The notes below the pieces were generated by a model that ran no database searches, was not told the origin of the DNA, and was given only the letters and a program-made list of their open reading frames with translations. Below, one piece after another: positions 9,477-18,234 of a stretch of DNA of 64,000 nt. Every line of letters starts with the position of its first letter. Within the stretch, counting starts at the first letter, position 1. A program made the translations under genes and the position numbers. This DNA is from CAXBGS01 sp963975425 (GTDB lineage Bacteria; Planctomycetota; Planctomycetia; Pirellulales; Pirellulaceae). The DNA lies in NCBI GenBank assembly GCA_963975425.1, contig CAXBGS010000008.1:248001-312000 (forward strand). Direction: 5' to 3'.

Positions 9477-10418
9477 TTATACCCGCAGCAATGCGGCAAC
9501 CGTTTCCTCCAGCCGTTGGGTGCCACCGAATTGCATCCCAAGGTTTTGCAGCTTTCGCGTTTCGATCGCGTTCTTGGCCACCTTGGGTTTTCCTTCGATT
9601 ATTGAATCGGACCCCGACAAGCGTTTGGCGACCTGGGCGACTTCAAAACGACTGATCATGCGGTCGCTGCAGTTGTACGTTTCGCCGGCAACTGGATGAT
9701 CGGTTTCTAACAGAATCCGAATCGCGCGCGCGACATCCGCCACATGCACCTCTTTGCTGCCTCCCGTGGGATGAACCGTCTTTGCGGCGGCGACGTCTTT
9801 GACCAAGGCAAACCACTTGCTTGATTCGATCGGCTCGGCAACACCATAGATTGCCGTGGGGCGCAATGTGCATGCGTTTAATTTTCCGCCAAAACCGAAT
9901 GCGTGAATCCAAGTCTCGACAGATGCCTTGGCCGCACCGTACATCGATTCCGGCCATAACGGGTGTGTTTCATCCAACGGGCGGTCCGTCAAAACCTTTT
10001 GATGAACCGTTCCCGAAGACACGTTCACAAACTTTCGGACTTGATGCTCGGCCGACGACTGCAGCAATCGCAGCGCGCCAATCACATTCGTTTCGGCGTA
10101 GGAAATTAGATCGCGAGGATCGTCCATGAAGTTGGCGCAGTCTCGATATAGCGCAGCGTGCACAACCGCATCAGCTCCGGCGACCAGTGCATGCGTTGAC
10201 GCTTGCTCGCCCAGACGACCAGAAATCCAGCGCACGCCTGGGTCGGTTCCCGAGTCGGTGTGGCCGTCTGTGCCAGACTCTTTCGCGTCCGACTCACGTT
10301 CGTCGGACTTCTTGGCGGACCTGCCACGCCAAGCCACGATCTGGTGTCCACGGCTTCGTAGTTCTTTGACGACGTAGCGGCCGAGGAATCCGGTCGCGCC
10401 CGTAACAGCAATTTTCAC
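9477..10418 (-). CDS. NAD(P)-dependent epimerase/dehydratase family protein
   Basis: An atypical or extended SDR of 313 residues from a GTG at 10418, where the Rossmann fold begins: KIAVTGATGFLGRYVVKEL. The catalytic tyrosine/lysine pair is in MYGAAKASVE, preceded by the VNVSSGTVH strand. There is a low-complexity insert (about residues 35-60, rich in Ser, Asp, Glu, Lys and Thr) after the second beta strand. The frame stays open upstream to 10829 but that part overlaps the start of the divergent GMC gene and has no family match, so it was left out. The substrate is unknown; relatives act on nucleotide sugars or as reductases. Confidence 0.85.
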   Translation of the reverse strand: MKIAVTGATGFLGRYVVKELRSRGHQIVAWRGRSAKKSDERESDAKESGTDGHTDSGTDPGVRWISGRLGEQASTHALVAGADAVVHAALYRDCANFMDDPRDLISYAETNVIGALRLLQSSAEHQVRKFVNVSSGTVHQKVLTDRPLDETHPLWPESMYGAAKASVETWIHAFGFGGKLNACTLRPTAIYGVAEPIESSKWFALVKDVAAAKTVHPTGGSKEVHVADVARAIRILLETDHPVAGETYNCSDRMISRFEVAQVAKRLSGSDSIIEGKPKVAKNAIETRKLQNLGMQFGGTQRLEETVAALLRV

Positions 10419-10598
10419 AGCGTCGATTTCGCTTTGACGGAAGTATTCAATTCGAGACACCCAAGGGGTCCAAGACGCAGATTGTAGCGGTCGTAGTGGT
10501 TCATGCGGGAACGAGCGATCCGTCTTCAGCGAGCGCCGATACAAGCGATACGGCGTCAAGGATCTCGCCGCCATCGAAAGTCCAAGGACCGGACCCCC

Positions 10599-12563
10599 AT
10601 GCATCGTCATTCTGCCAAGCCCCAAACGTCTGAACCCGAAGGATCGGCGAATCGCACGAGCCGCCGACAAGTGTTGGCCGCCGGCGCGGCTGCTGCGATG
10701 GCAAGCAGTTCGGCGACCCAGCAGGCCAACGCGGACTTTGCACTTGTTCGATCGCTGCCTCTGATCACCAAACGCGCCATCAGCTATGACAGCGTGACCA
10801 AGAAACGTGCGATCGCTGACTATCGACACAACATGCGACCGTTCGGCGGCTCGCTTTCAAAACACGGCAGGCACCTGCTGCATCAACCCCAGCGGTTCAA
10901 CGCGCCTTGGGACTTTGACGTCGTGATCGTGGGGTCCGGTTACGGTGCGTCGATTTGCGCGGCACGGCTTTCGATGGCGATGGGCTGCCAAGGCCGCCTC
11001 GCCGTCATCGAACGAGGCCGTGAGTGGATCCCCGGAACCTACGGTGACACGCTGCGTGGTGTGACCGGCGAATCTCGATTTCAATTGTTTGGCAACGACA
11101 AAAATTCCGTCGACAACCCGGTTGGCCTGGTCAGCGCGATGCGCAACGACGAAGTCAACGTGCTCAGCGGAAACGGACTCGGCGGTTCCTCGCTGATCAA
11201 TGCGAACGTTGCAATCCGTCCGGATCGCGACTGTTTTAGTCAAAAGAACTGGCCCGCCCGATTGCGTGACCGCAGTGTGCTGGACCCGTACTATGACATC
11301 GCATCATGGGAACTGGGCGTGTCGGTTGAACCGCCCGACATCAGCCCGAAATCAAGAGCCCAGCGACTGGCGGCCAGAAACCTTGCGGGCTGTGGTGCGC
11401 ATTTTCAGCGAGCCGCATTGACCGTCACGCGGCCGATCGATGATTGCGACGGACCGATCGTCAACCGCCAAGGCATTCGCCAACGAGGCTGCACCGGCTG
11501 TGGTGACTGCACCAGCGGATGCAATGTCGGCGCGAAGAACACGCTGGCCATGAATTACTTGCCATTGGCCCGACAACACGGCGCCGAAATCTATACGCAC
11601 ACCGAAGTCGTGCGTGTGGAAAAAGTCGATAGTTACTATCGCATTCATTTCAAGAACTTCATCCCGTTGCCCGACGGCGAGTTTCGAACCGTCTGTGGCA
11701 GCGTTACCAGCCGAGTGGTCATCTTGGGTGCCGGCAGCATCGGCAGCAACGAAATCATGCTTCGCAGTCGCGGCTGCGGCATGGAATTGTCCGATCGAGT
11801 CGGATATCAGTGGACGATGAATGGTGACGCACTGGGGTTCGTGCGCAAAAGCCGCTATCTGGTCAACTCCGGCGGCGTTAGCGCCTATCGGATCCATGGC
11901 CACCCCGTCGGACCAACCATCCAAACCAACGTGACATACCCCAACCGGCCCTCGCTGCGGGATCGTGTCTTGATTCAGGACGGCAGCGTCTCACGCGCCT
12001 ATGCGACGGTGCTGGGCGGATTGATGGGCGACTTGGACTTGGACCGCACCATGGTGCTGTTGGGCATGGGGCACGATGGTTCTGGCGGCCGGGTGACGCT
12101 GCGTGGCGACGGGATGGGCGAAGTGAAGTGGAAAGGCATCAAGGAAAGCCCCTATCGCAAACATATCCGCGGCGAGTTTGCGAGGATCGCAAAGGGACAC
12201 GGCGGCAAATACAAATACCTCAAGATTTTTGGCGACAATTTTATCACCGTTCATCCACTGGGCGGATGCGCGCTCGCTGATGATCCGGCCTGTGGCGTCG
12301 TCAATGATTTCGGACAAGTCTTTGACGGCAGCCAAGGCGGCATGGTTGACGCGATCAGCAACGAAGCCGCCGTCCATCGTGGTTTCTATGTCGCTGACGG
12401 CGCCGTGATTCCCTCAGCCATCGCGTGCAACCCGCTGTTGACGATCTCGGCGATTGCCGAACGGATCGCAGAGAACATCGTTGCGAACCCCGAGTATGCT
12501 GACTTGTTCGGTCAAACCGCACCAATGCTCGGTTCGGCAGTCCAAAGGTCTGCGGCATCCTGA
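10599..12563 (+). CDS. Tat-exported GMC-family FAD oxidoreductase (cholesterol-oxidase-like)
   Basis: The ATG at 10599 gives 654 residues. The N-terminus carries a twin-arginine signal, TSRRQVLAAG, followed by an Ala-rich stretch ending AQQ-type, so the protein should be exported folded with its cofactor. The FAD motif VVIVGSGYGASICAARL follows near residue 110, then GNGLGGSSLINANV, and the C-terminal GMC signature HPLGGCALADDP plus YVADGAVIPSAIACNPLLTI. Between them Cys298, Cys301, Cys304 and Cys308 form a CxxCxxCxxxC cluster, as in some bacterial cholesterol-oxidase and alcohol-oxidase homologs, and could bind a metal or Fe-S cluster. Substrate unknown, probably an alcohol or sterol-like compound. 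Its stop lies in a 15-bp repeat. Confidence 0.88.
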   Translation: MHRHSAKPQTSEPEGSANRTSRRQVLAAGAAAAMASSSATQQANADFALVRSLPLITKRAISYDSVTKKRAIADYRHNMRPFGGSLSKHGRHLLHQPQRFNAPWDFDVVIVGSGYGASICAARLSMAMGCQGRLAVIERGREWIPGTYGDTLRGVTGESRFQLFGNDKNSVDNPVGLVSAMRNDEVNVLSGNGLGGSSLINANVAIRPDRDCFSQKNWPARLRDRSVLDPYYDIASWELGVSVEPPDISPKSRAQRLAARNLAGCGAHFQRAALTVTRPIDDCDGPIVNRQGIRQRGCTGCGDCTSGCNVGAKNTLAMNYLPLARQHGAEIYTHTEVVRVEKVDSYYRIHFKNFIPLPDGEFRTVCGSVTSRVVILGAGSIGSNEIMLRSRGCGMELSDRVGYQWTMNGDALGFVRKSRYLVNSGGVSAYRIHGHPVGPTIQTNVTYPNRPSLRDRVLIQDGSVSRAYATVLGGLMGDLDLDRTMVLLGMGHDGSGGRVTLRGDGMGEVKWKGIKESPYRKHIRGEFARIAKGHGGKYKYLKIFGDNFITVHPLGGCALADDPACGVVNDFGQVFDGSQGGMVDAISNEAAVHRGFYVADGAVIPSAIACNPLLTISAIAERIAENIVANPEYADLFGQTAPMLGSAVQRSAAS

Positions 12564-12625
12564 ACGGCAGCATCATCAACGGCGGCATCCTGAACAACCG
12601 CGACCTGAACTGCAGCAACTTGAAA
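12551..12625. repeat. 15-bp direct repeat over the GMC stop codon, about 5 units
   Basis: Degenerate 15-base units start at 12551, 12566, 12581, 12596 and 12611. The first contains the TGA stop of the GMC gene (12561-12563). Read in another frame the units spell a pentapeptide-like series with Leu/Ile at every fifth residue, but there is no start codon or longer frame to support a gene. Confidence 0.75.
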
Positions 12626-12650
12626 CACTGGCGGATCACGGAGCCTCGTG

Positions 12651-13199
12651 TCAGACGCCCGACGTTTCCAGCAGGTCTTCTTCGGCCGCCTTGCGTTTGT
12701 TGCGATTGCCAAAGAGTGAACCCTTACGCACCGGCGCGCCTTCTTCCTTTTTAGGCACCGCGGTGGCTTGTTCTCGCAACTTGATCACTTCGTCGCGAAG
12801 CGCGTTGTATTCATCGGCAAGTTCATGCAGGTAGTCTTCGCCACGAAACTCGATCGGTTCCAGTCGTGCCCCCTTGGTCAAGTCCCGCATTTCTTTTCGC
12901 AAACGAACCACGGGTCCGGCAAAGCGATTGCTGACGCGCAGGATGTCGTACGCAAAAATCGGCAACAGCACGATCATGCCGGGGCCCCAATAGACGGCTT
13001 GCTCTAAAAAAGCGACGCCGATTTCGGACCACGACCGTTGCGGGTCGGCAAGCGCGACATCCAAGAACTCGATGATGGAAAAGTAAAACAACCCGCAGAT
13101 CCCATACAGGGCCACGCGCCGGATGAGGGCACCCTGAATTTGCGGGTCGATCACCAAGGCTTCACGCGCCGGAGGAATCCGATTTGTTTTTTTGAACAT
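12651..13199 (-). CDS. Two-helix membrane protein with cytoplasmic coiled segment
   Basis: I do not recognise a named family. The ATG at 13199 gives 182 residues beginning MFKKTNR. Two membrane segments are visible (roughly ALYGICGLFYFSIIEFLDVA and AVYWGPGMIVLLPIFAYDIL). They are followed by a HAMP-like amphipathic region (FAGPVVRLRKEMRDLTKG, then EFRGEDYLHELADEYNALRD) and a Lys-rich tail. This layout resembles the membrane and HAMP part of a sensor without an output domain. It lies on the same strand as the Flp pilin gene, about 310 bases downstream of it. The upstream in-frame extension to 13271 was rejected in favour of the ATG that starts a protein-like sequence. Confidence 0.7.
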   Translation of the reverse strand: MFKKTNRIPPAREALVIDPQIQGALIRRVALYGICGLFYFSIIEFLDVALADPQRSWSEIGVAFLEQAVYWGPGMIVLLPIFAYDILRVSNRFAGPVVRLRKEMRDLTKGARLEPIEFRGEDYLHELADEYNALRDEVIKLREQATAVPKKEEGAPVRKGSLFGNRNKRKAAEEDLLETSGV

Positions 13200-13510
13200 G
13201 GTAACGTGACCTTGGATCAGACTTGAATCGCCAGTTCGCTTCGGCGCGGACATTCGCCGAGGCCCCACCAATTGGGTCGGACCGAATCGGTCGGTACGGA
13301 AACGTCGCGACGATCAACCGATCGAAACGCGCTGGTCAGGATGAACGGGTCAGGATGCCCTGGTCAGGACGCCCTGGTCAGGACGCCCGGCGACTCTGGA
13401 TGAAGTCTTCCGCGGCCGATCGATCTGAAAGACAGGGAATCCAGCGGGCAAGGATCACTCGGTGCCGGATCATCGTGGCAGGGGCCGTAACGACACGGGT
13501 CCTCAGGGCA
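13200..13510. other. Intergenic stretch between pilin and membrane protein genes
   Basis: No gene seen. It contains a four-unit 14-bp repeat at 13334-13389. Confidence 0.5.
13334..13389. repeat. 14-bp direct repeat, 4 units
   Basis: Four adjoining 14-base units with the core GGTCAGGA start at 13334, 13348, 13362 and 13376. Adjacent units differ by one to four bases. Confidence 0.85.
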
Positions 13511-13702
13511 CTAGTTGAAAGCACCTGAGATCGCGTCGGACGATTTATCGAAACTCTTACGAGTTTCTTCGGCCATGATCGAGACGGTGCCGACCACGGC
13601 CAACAGGATCAGGGCCAGCATGACGGCATATTCGACGGCCGTGGGCCCGTCTTCTTCTTTTAGAAAACGAACAACCGCAGCCCGGTAGCTTGATTTAGAC
13701 AT
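13511..13702 (-). CDS. Flp-family type IVb pilin
   Basis: A 63-residue protein with the Flp pilin layout: a short basic leader, FLKEEDG as the probable prepilin peptidase site, then PTAVEYAVMLALILLAVVG, with the conserved Glu-Tyr pair and one hydrophobic helix, and a short polar tail. Flp pilins are processed by TadV-type peptidases and assembled by the Tad secretion machinery into adhesive fibres. No tad genes are in the window, so this is an orphan pilin gene here; planctomycete genomes often carry dispersed copies. The upstream region to 13984 is shared with the divergent ABC permease gene. Confidence 0.9.
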   Translation of the reverse strand: MSKSSYRAAVVRFLKEEDGPTAVEYAVMLALILLAVVGTVSIMAEETRKSFDKSSDAISGAFN

Positions 13703-13984
13703 GGGACAACGCTCGGAAAGTGACGATTATTGATTCGCATTAGCGATATTTTGCAATTTGCACCAGTATCGAAACCATAGTGCGCCCCGTGACGTATCAA
13801 CGCCGTGACGTGGTGGGATCGAACCGATCCTGGACGCAATCGCAACGCCGTGACCGGTCGTAGCGAATATGCCGAGTAATTCGGTCCATTTGTTCGCCGA
13901 CCCACCTTTGGTAACCTATCCGAATCGAACCATCGATCTTCCCTAACCCCACCCCCCGATGACCACTCGCACCGCTGTTGCTGC

Positions 13985-15850
13985 ATGTTAGGCCCCGTAT
14001 TTAATCGCGAAGCGACGGTCGTCCCCAAACGCCCCAAGACGTATTTGATGCGAGGGGTTTATGTCCTGGCGCTGTTCGTATTGATCTGCACGGGCTATTT
14101 GGTGCTCGACGGTTCTCGGTCCCTGGCCACCACGTCCGACGCCGCACGCTTTGGTGGTTGGATGCTGACGATGTTGGCGCCACTGCAACTGCTAGTGCTC
14201 AGCAGCCTGGCCGCCGTGGGCGCGGCCAGCAGCGTCGCCCAGGAAAAGGATCGCCGCACACTGATTCTGTTGCTGTTGACGCGGCTGACGGGGTTCGAAG
14301 TCGTGGTGGGTAAGTTGACGGCGACGCTGCTGTCGCCATTATCGATGCTGGTGTGCGCGTTGCCGCTGTTTTTAATGCTGCCGCTATTGGGCGGGGTTTC
14401 ACCACAGCAAGTCGCCGGTGTGTTCGCGGTCACCGCGGCCACGATTATCTTTGCCGGCACTCTGGGAACGGTCGTCGCTCTTTGGCGAGAAAAAACCTTT
14501 CAAGCAATCGCGATGACGTTGTTGTTGTTGCTGATGCTGGTCGGGCTCGGTGAAGTCATGGTGTCGACCGGCTGGCTGTCGGAAACATCCGCACTGTCGA
14601 TCAGTCCGCCGCGAGCCTTATTGGCGGCGGCATCCCCGCTGGCAAGCCTGTCCGGCCAAACCGCCGTCGGTGTCGCATCCTGCGTGGCCGTCGCCCTGAT
14701 CATGTCGTTGATTGTGATGACCATCGGTATCGCGAAAGTCCGCGTCTGGAATCCGTCTCGGGAAGTGCGCATGCGGGCACCGGAGGCCGAATCGTCAAGC
14801 GACCTCACAGGTGATCTCGAGGGCGAACTCGCGGGCGAAATCACAGGCGAAGCAACTGGATTGGACCACAACGCGACCGCGGCGGGGCCGATTTCGGCGA
14901 CACCGGCTGAGGCGACCCCGTCAAGTTGGAAGGTGCGTGCACCGCGAACCGTCTGGAAGAACCCAATCCTGTGGCGAGAAATCCGCACTTGGGCTTACGG
15001 CCGCAAGGTGGTGATCATTCGTGTCGTCTTTGCAATGTTCTTTGCGTTGATTGCCGCTTCGATCTACGCACAAATTCAAAGCACCGTGGCACTGGAACCG
15101 GCCGGACGGATCGGTCGCGCGTTACCATCGGTGACGATCCCATTGGCCGCGTTGGGCGTGATCAGCTTGGTGTTGGTCAACGCGTTGGCCGTCAATGCGG
15201 TCACCGGCGAACGCGACGGCTTGGCCCTGGACTTGTTGCTGGTCACCGACCTCAGCCCCAGCGAATTTGTCTTCGGCAAACTGCTAGGCATCCTGTATGT
15301 CGCGAAAGAGATGATTCTGCTGCCGATTTTGTTGGTCGTTTATTTGGCGACACAAAATGTATTGACGTATGAAAACACGGTTTACGTGATCGCAGGCGCC
15401 CTGGTGCTGTATGTGTTCGTGACGATGCTGGGCATTCACTCGGGATTGAACTATGTCGCCGGCCGGACGGCGATTCTGGCCAGCCTGGGAACGGTCTTTT
15501 TCTTGTGCGTCGGCATTGCCATTTGCATGACAATCATGGTTAGCTTTCGAGGCGCGTTCCAGTTACAGCTGGCGCCGTTCCTGGTGATGATCTTGGGCGG
15601 CGGTGCCGCACTTTACGCAGCGTTGGGCCATCGCAATCCGTCGACGGCGATTTTTGCCGCATCGTTCGCGCTGCCGTTGATCACGTTCTATGCGATCACT
15701 CAGTTCCTGTTACAAACGGATCACTTGAACGTGTTCTTCGCCTTGTTGGTGGGATACGGATTTACGATTGCGGCGATGATGATTCCCGCACTTAGCGAAT
15801 TCGACGTGTCTCTGGAACGTGATCGTGGCGGCAACGGAGAGAGTGCTTGA
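13985..15850 (+). CDS. ABC-2-type transporter permease
   Basis: A 621-residue membrane protein with about twelve hydrophobic segments in two similar halves. Each half starts with a segment typical of ABC-2/NatB-like permeases: EKDRRTLILLLLTRLTGFEV in the first and GERDGLALDLLLVTDLSPSE in the second, each followed by a GK(L) motif. The halves are joined by an acidic Glu/Thr/Gly repeat (residues about 265-300) built from GELAGE and GEITGE-like steps. No ATP-binding subunit is adjacent, so the ATPase must be elsewhere. The stop overlaps the TTG start of the next gene (TTGA), implying coupled translation with the two CNNM-like genes. The substrate is unknown. Confidence 0.82.
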   Translation: MLGPVFNREATVVPKRPKTYLMRGVYVLALFVLICTGYLVLDGSRSLATTSDAARFGGWMLTMLAPLQLLVLSSLAAVGAASSVAQEKDRRTLILLLLTRLTGFEVVVGKLTATLLSPLSMLVCALPLFLMLPLLGGVSPQQVAGVFAVTAATIIFAGTLGTVVALWREKTFQAIAMTLLLLLMLVGLGEVMVSTGWLSETSALSISPPRALLAAASPLASLSGQTAVGVASCVAVALIMSLIVMTIGIAKVRVWNPSREVRMRAPEAESSSDLTGDLEGELAGEITGEATGLDHNATAAGPISATPAEATPSSWKVRAPRTVWKNPILWREIRTWAYGRKVVIIRVVFAMFFALIAASIYAQIQSTVALEPAGRIGRALPSVTIPLAALGVISLVLVNALAVNAVTGERDGLALDLLLVTDLSPSEFVFGKLLGILYVAKEMILLPILLVVYLATQNVLTYENTVYVIAGALVLYVFVTMLGIHSGLNYVAGRTAILASLGTVFFLCVGIAICMTIMVSFRGAFQLQLAPFLVMILGGGAALYAALGHRNPSTAIFAASFALPLITFYAITQFLLQTDHLNVFFALLVGYGFTIAAMMIPALSEFDVSLERDRGGNGESA

Positions 15851-17127
15851 ACTGGCTTGGCGAAACGTGGCCGTGGTTACTTTCGATGGGCGTGTTAATT
15901 CTGTTCAGCGCGTTTTTCAGCGGCAGCGAAGCGGCATTATTCTCACTCACGCCGCGAGGTCGGCGGCAAATTGCCCGCGGCGGCGTTGGCGGTCGCGTCG
16001 CAACCGGACTGCTGCAGGACCCCGAACGACTACTCTCTGCGGTTCTGTTTTGGAACCTGTTGATCAACATGATCTATTTTGCCATCGCGGCCATCATCGG
16101 CGGGCGACTGGAATCGGATCCAGAACGGGGCTCATCGCCGGCGATCGCGTTCACATTCGCAAGTTTGCTGACAATCATTTTCTTTAGCGAGATGCTGCCC
16201 AAGAGCTTTGCGGTGCTGGCGCCGGTCCGCATCTCCGTGCTGGTCGGGGCACCGCTGGCGATCGCGGTTCGGATCGTCAGCCCGGTCCTGCCACTGGTCA
16301 AAGTCACCAACTTGGCGGCGGGCCGATTGATATGGCCGACGTTCGAACCCGAACCGACGATCGAGTTAGCCGATATCGAACGGGCGATCGAACTGGGCAC
16401 CGATGACGCCGCTCTGTTGCACCGGGAAAGAATGGCGCTGCGAGGTCTGGTTGAAATGGCCGAGACGCGAGTCGGTGAAGTCATGCGTCCGCGCGCAAAA
16501 CTGTTGCTGTGCCCGGCGCCGGGCGATCGTGCGGTGCTGGCCGCCGGAACGCCTCCGGGCGGTTATCTGATGTTGACCGATGCCGAGGGTCGCAACATCA
16601 CGTCGACCATCGGAATCCGTATGCTGCGTCCAAGTCTAATGGATGACTTTGCGGCCGCAGCCGAACCCGTCATCTATGCGCCCTGGTCGGCGCGTGTTTC
16701 GCAGGTGTTGGACCAGTTGAATGAGGAAAACGTCTCGGTCGCGGTGGTCGTCAACGAATTCGGCGAGTCGATCGGGGCGCTTTCGATCGAAGACATCTTG
16801 CGGCGCGTGTTGGCGCCGCGCATGGGCGAAGAGGAATCCAGCCAAGCGGAAGAAATCCAGGTGCTAGGCAATGACTGCTATCGTGTGCTGGGTTCACTCA
16901 GCCTGCGTGTCTTGGCCAAACGCCTGGATGTTGAACTGCCCGACGAGAGCATCGCCACGGTTGCGGGATACATTCAACGAATCAACGAACGACTGCCGCG
17001 AACCGGCGATTCGGCATCCTTTCATCACTACGAATTAGTCGTGACCGACCAAGTCGATGATGAAACCTGGATCGATGTTCGCCCCGAATCGACGACGCCG
17101 GAATCATCGCCGGAGGACGGCGGATGA
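15847..17127 (+). CDS. CNNM/CorC (HlyC/CorC) family protein with CBS domains
   Basis: 426 residues from a TTG start overlapping the upstream stop. The N-terminal DUF21/CNNM membrane domain shows FFSGSEAALFSLTPRGRRQ, the family hallmark, and about four helices. It is followed by a CBS pair region (VGEVMRPRAKLLL; SVAVVVNEFGESIGALSIED) and a C-terminal CorC/HlyC domain (CYRVLGSLSLRVLAKRLDVE). Family members are linked to magnesium or cobalt efflux and membrane integrity; the old haemolysin name is misleading. It partners with a paralogue that begins four bases before its stop (ATGA overlap). Confidence 0.88.
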   Translation: MNWLGETWPWLLSMGVLILFSAFFSGSEAALFSLTPRGRRQIARGGVGGRVATGLLQDPERLLSAVLFWNLLINMIYFAIAAIIGGRLESDPERGSSPAIAFTFASLLTIIFFSEMLPKSFAVLAPVRISVLVGAPLAIAVRIVSPVLPLVKVTNLAAGRLIWPTFEPEPTIELADIERAIELGTDDAALLHRERMALRGLVEMAETRVGEVMRPRAKLLLCPAPGDRAVLAAGTPPGGYLMLTDAEGRNITSTIGIRMLRPSLMDDFAAAAEPVIYAPWSARVSQVLDQLNEENVSVAVVVNEFGESIGALSIEDILRRVLAPRMGEEESSQAEEIQVLGNDCYRVLGSLSLRVLAKRLDVELPDESIATVAGYIQRINERLPRTGDSASFHHYELVVTDQVDDETWIDVRPESTTPESSPEDGG

Positions 17128-18065
17128 TCACAGCGACGATCCTGTTCTTGATCGGTTTGTTACTAAGCGCTTTCTTTAGCGGCAGCGAAACCGGAATGTA
17201 CCGCGTGTCTCGGACACGACTGGTCCTGGACGGTTTAAGTGGATCGGCGATGGCCAAGGGATTGGTCTGGCTGTTGAACCATCCGGCGATGTTCATCGCG
17301 ACAACCCTGGTCGGAAACAATGTCGCAAACTATGTGACCAGTCTTGCGGTGGTGATGGGCGCCGCATCGTTATTTGGCAGCGGCGGTTCGGCAGGACTGC
17401 TGGGACCGATCTTGATGACACCGATCGTTTTCGTGCTCGGTGAGTTGCTGCCGAAATACATGTTCTATCACGCGCCGTATCGGTTGATCACCGCGACACG
17501 CCCGTTCTTGTTGGTCGCCACGGTGTTGTTCTCGCCAGTCTCGCTAGTGCTGGGACTATTGGGAAACCTGCTGCGCGCAGTGACCGGCGAAACACCTTTT
17601 CGCATCTCGCTGGCGATGGCACGCGGCGACTTGGACCGTGTGATCCGCGACGGTCACGAAGCCGGATTGCTGGCTGCCGGCCAGCGTGATCTTTCACAAC
17701 GATTGTTCGAAGCGGCCAATCAACCGGCCGTCTCCTTTGGCGTGCGTCCGGATCGGCTGGCAAGTGTCGACACGCCCGTCGATACATCCGAGGCCGCTTA
17801 CGAGGCGCGACGTCAAAACCACCCAATCGTATTGGTGCGGCGGGCCGGACGAATCGTGGGATATTTGCGATACGCCGACCTGACCGTGCGCGATCCGCAG
17901 GTCGAATTACGACCAGTCATTCGAGGACGAATCGGTGATCGACATCTTCAGATCTTGCTGCGTCTCTATGACGCGGGAAGCGACGTCGCCGTCATCTATG
18001 ACGAACGCGGTAAGCTACGTTCGGTCGTCACGCGTCGACAGTTATTACAGCCGTTGATGAAATAG
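17124..18065 (+). CDS. CNNM/DUF21 family protein, shorter paralogue
   Basis: 313 residues. The N-terminus repeats the hallmark of the upstream protein: LLLSAFFSGSETGMYRVSRT. It has four hydrophobic segments and ends in a CBS-like part (HPIVLVRRAGRIVGYLRYAD and AVIYDERGKLRSVVTRRQL). The C-terminal CorC domain of the longer paralogue is missing. The ATG overlaps the upstream stop by four bases, so both are made from one message and could form a heteromer. The role in divalent-cation homeostasis is inferred from the family only. Confidence 0.85.
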   Translation: MITATILFLIGLLLSAFFSGSETGMYRVSRTRLVLDGLSGSAMAKGLVWLLNHPAMFIATTLVGNNVANYVTSLAVVMGAASLFGSGGSAGLLGPILMTPIVFVLGELLPKYMFYHAPYRLITATRPFLLVATVLFSPVSLVLGLLGNLLRAVTGETPFRISLAMARGDLDRVIRDGHEAGLLAAGQRDLSQRLFEAANQPAVSFGVRPDRLASVDTPVDTSEAAYEARRQNHPIVLVRRAGRIVGYLRYADLTVRDPQVELRPVIRGRIGDRHLQILLRLYDAGSDVAVIYDERGKLRSVVTRRQLLQPLMK

Positions 18066-18134
18066 CCCGCGCAAATGGTTGCGCGACGGGCACGTTCGCA
18101 TCGCCGATCGAACGGCGTCTGCCAAACTGCCTTG

Positions 18135-18234
18135 CTCTCAGGCGTTTTGCCCGACTCTCAGGTGTTTCGCCTAACTCACAGGCGTTTTGGCTAACTCTCA
18201 GGCGTTTTGGCTGTTCTCAGGCGTTCTTGCTGTA
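18135..18234. repeat. 20-bp direct repeat, 5 units, reaching into a gene end
   Basis: Units of 20 bases with the core CTCAGGCGTTTTG start at 18135, 18155, 18175, 18195 and 18215. The last unit contains the stop codon and last codons of the minus-strand gene ending at 18217. Confidence 0.88.

Noticed and set aside
10419..10829. N-terminal extension of the second epimerase
   Set aside because: It overlaps the start of the divergent GMC gene and lacks family similarity; the Rossmann fold starts exactly at the GTG at 10418.
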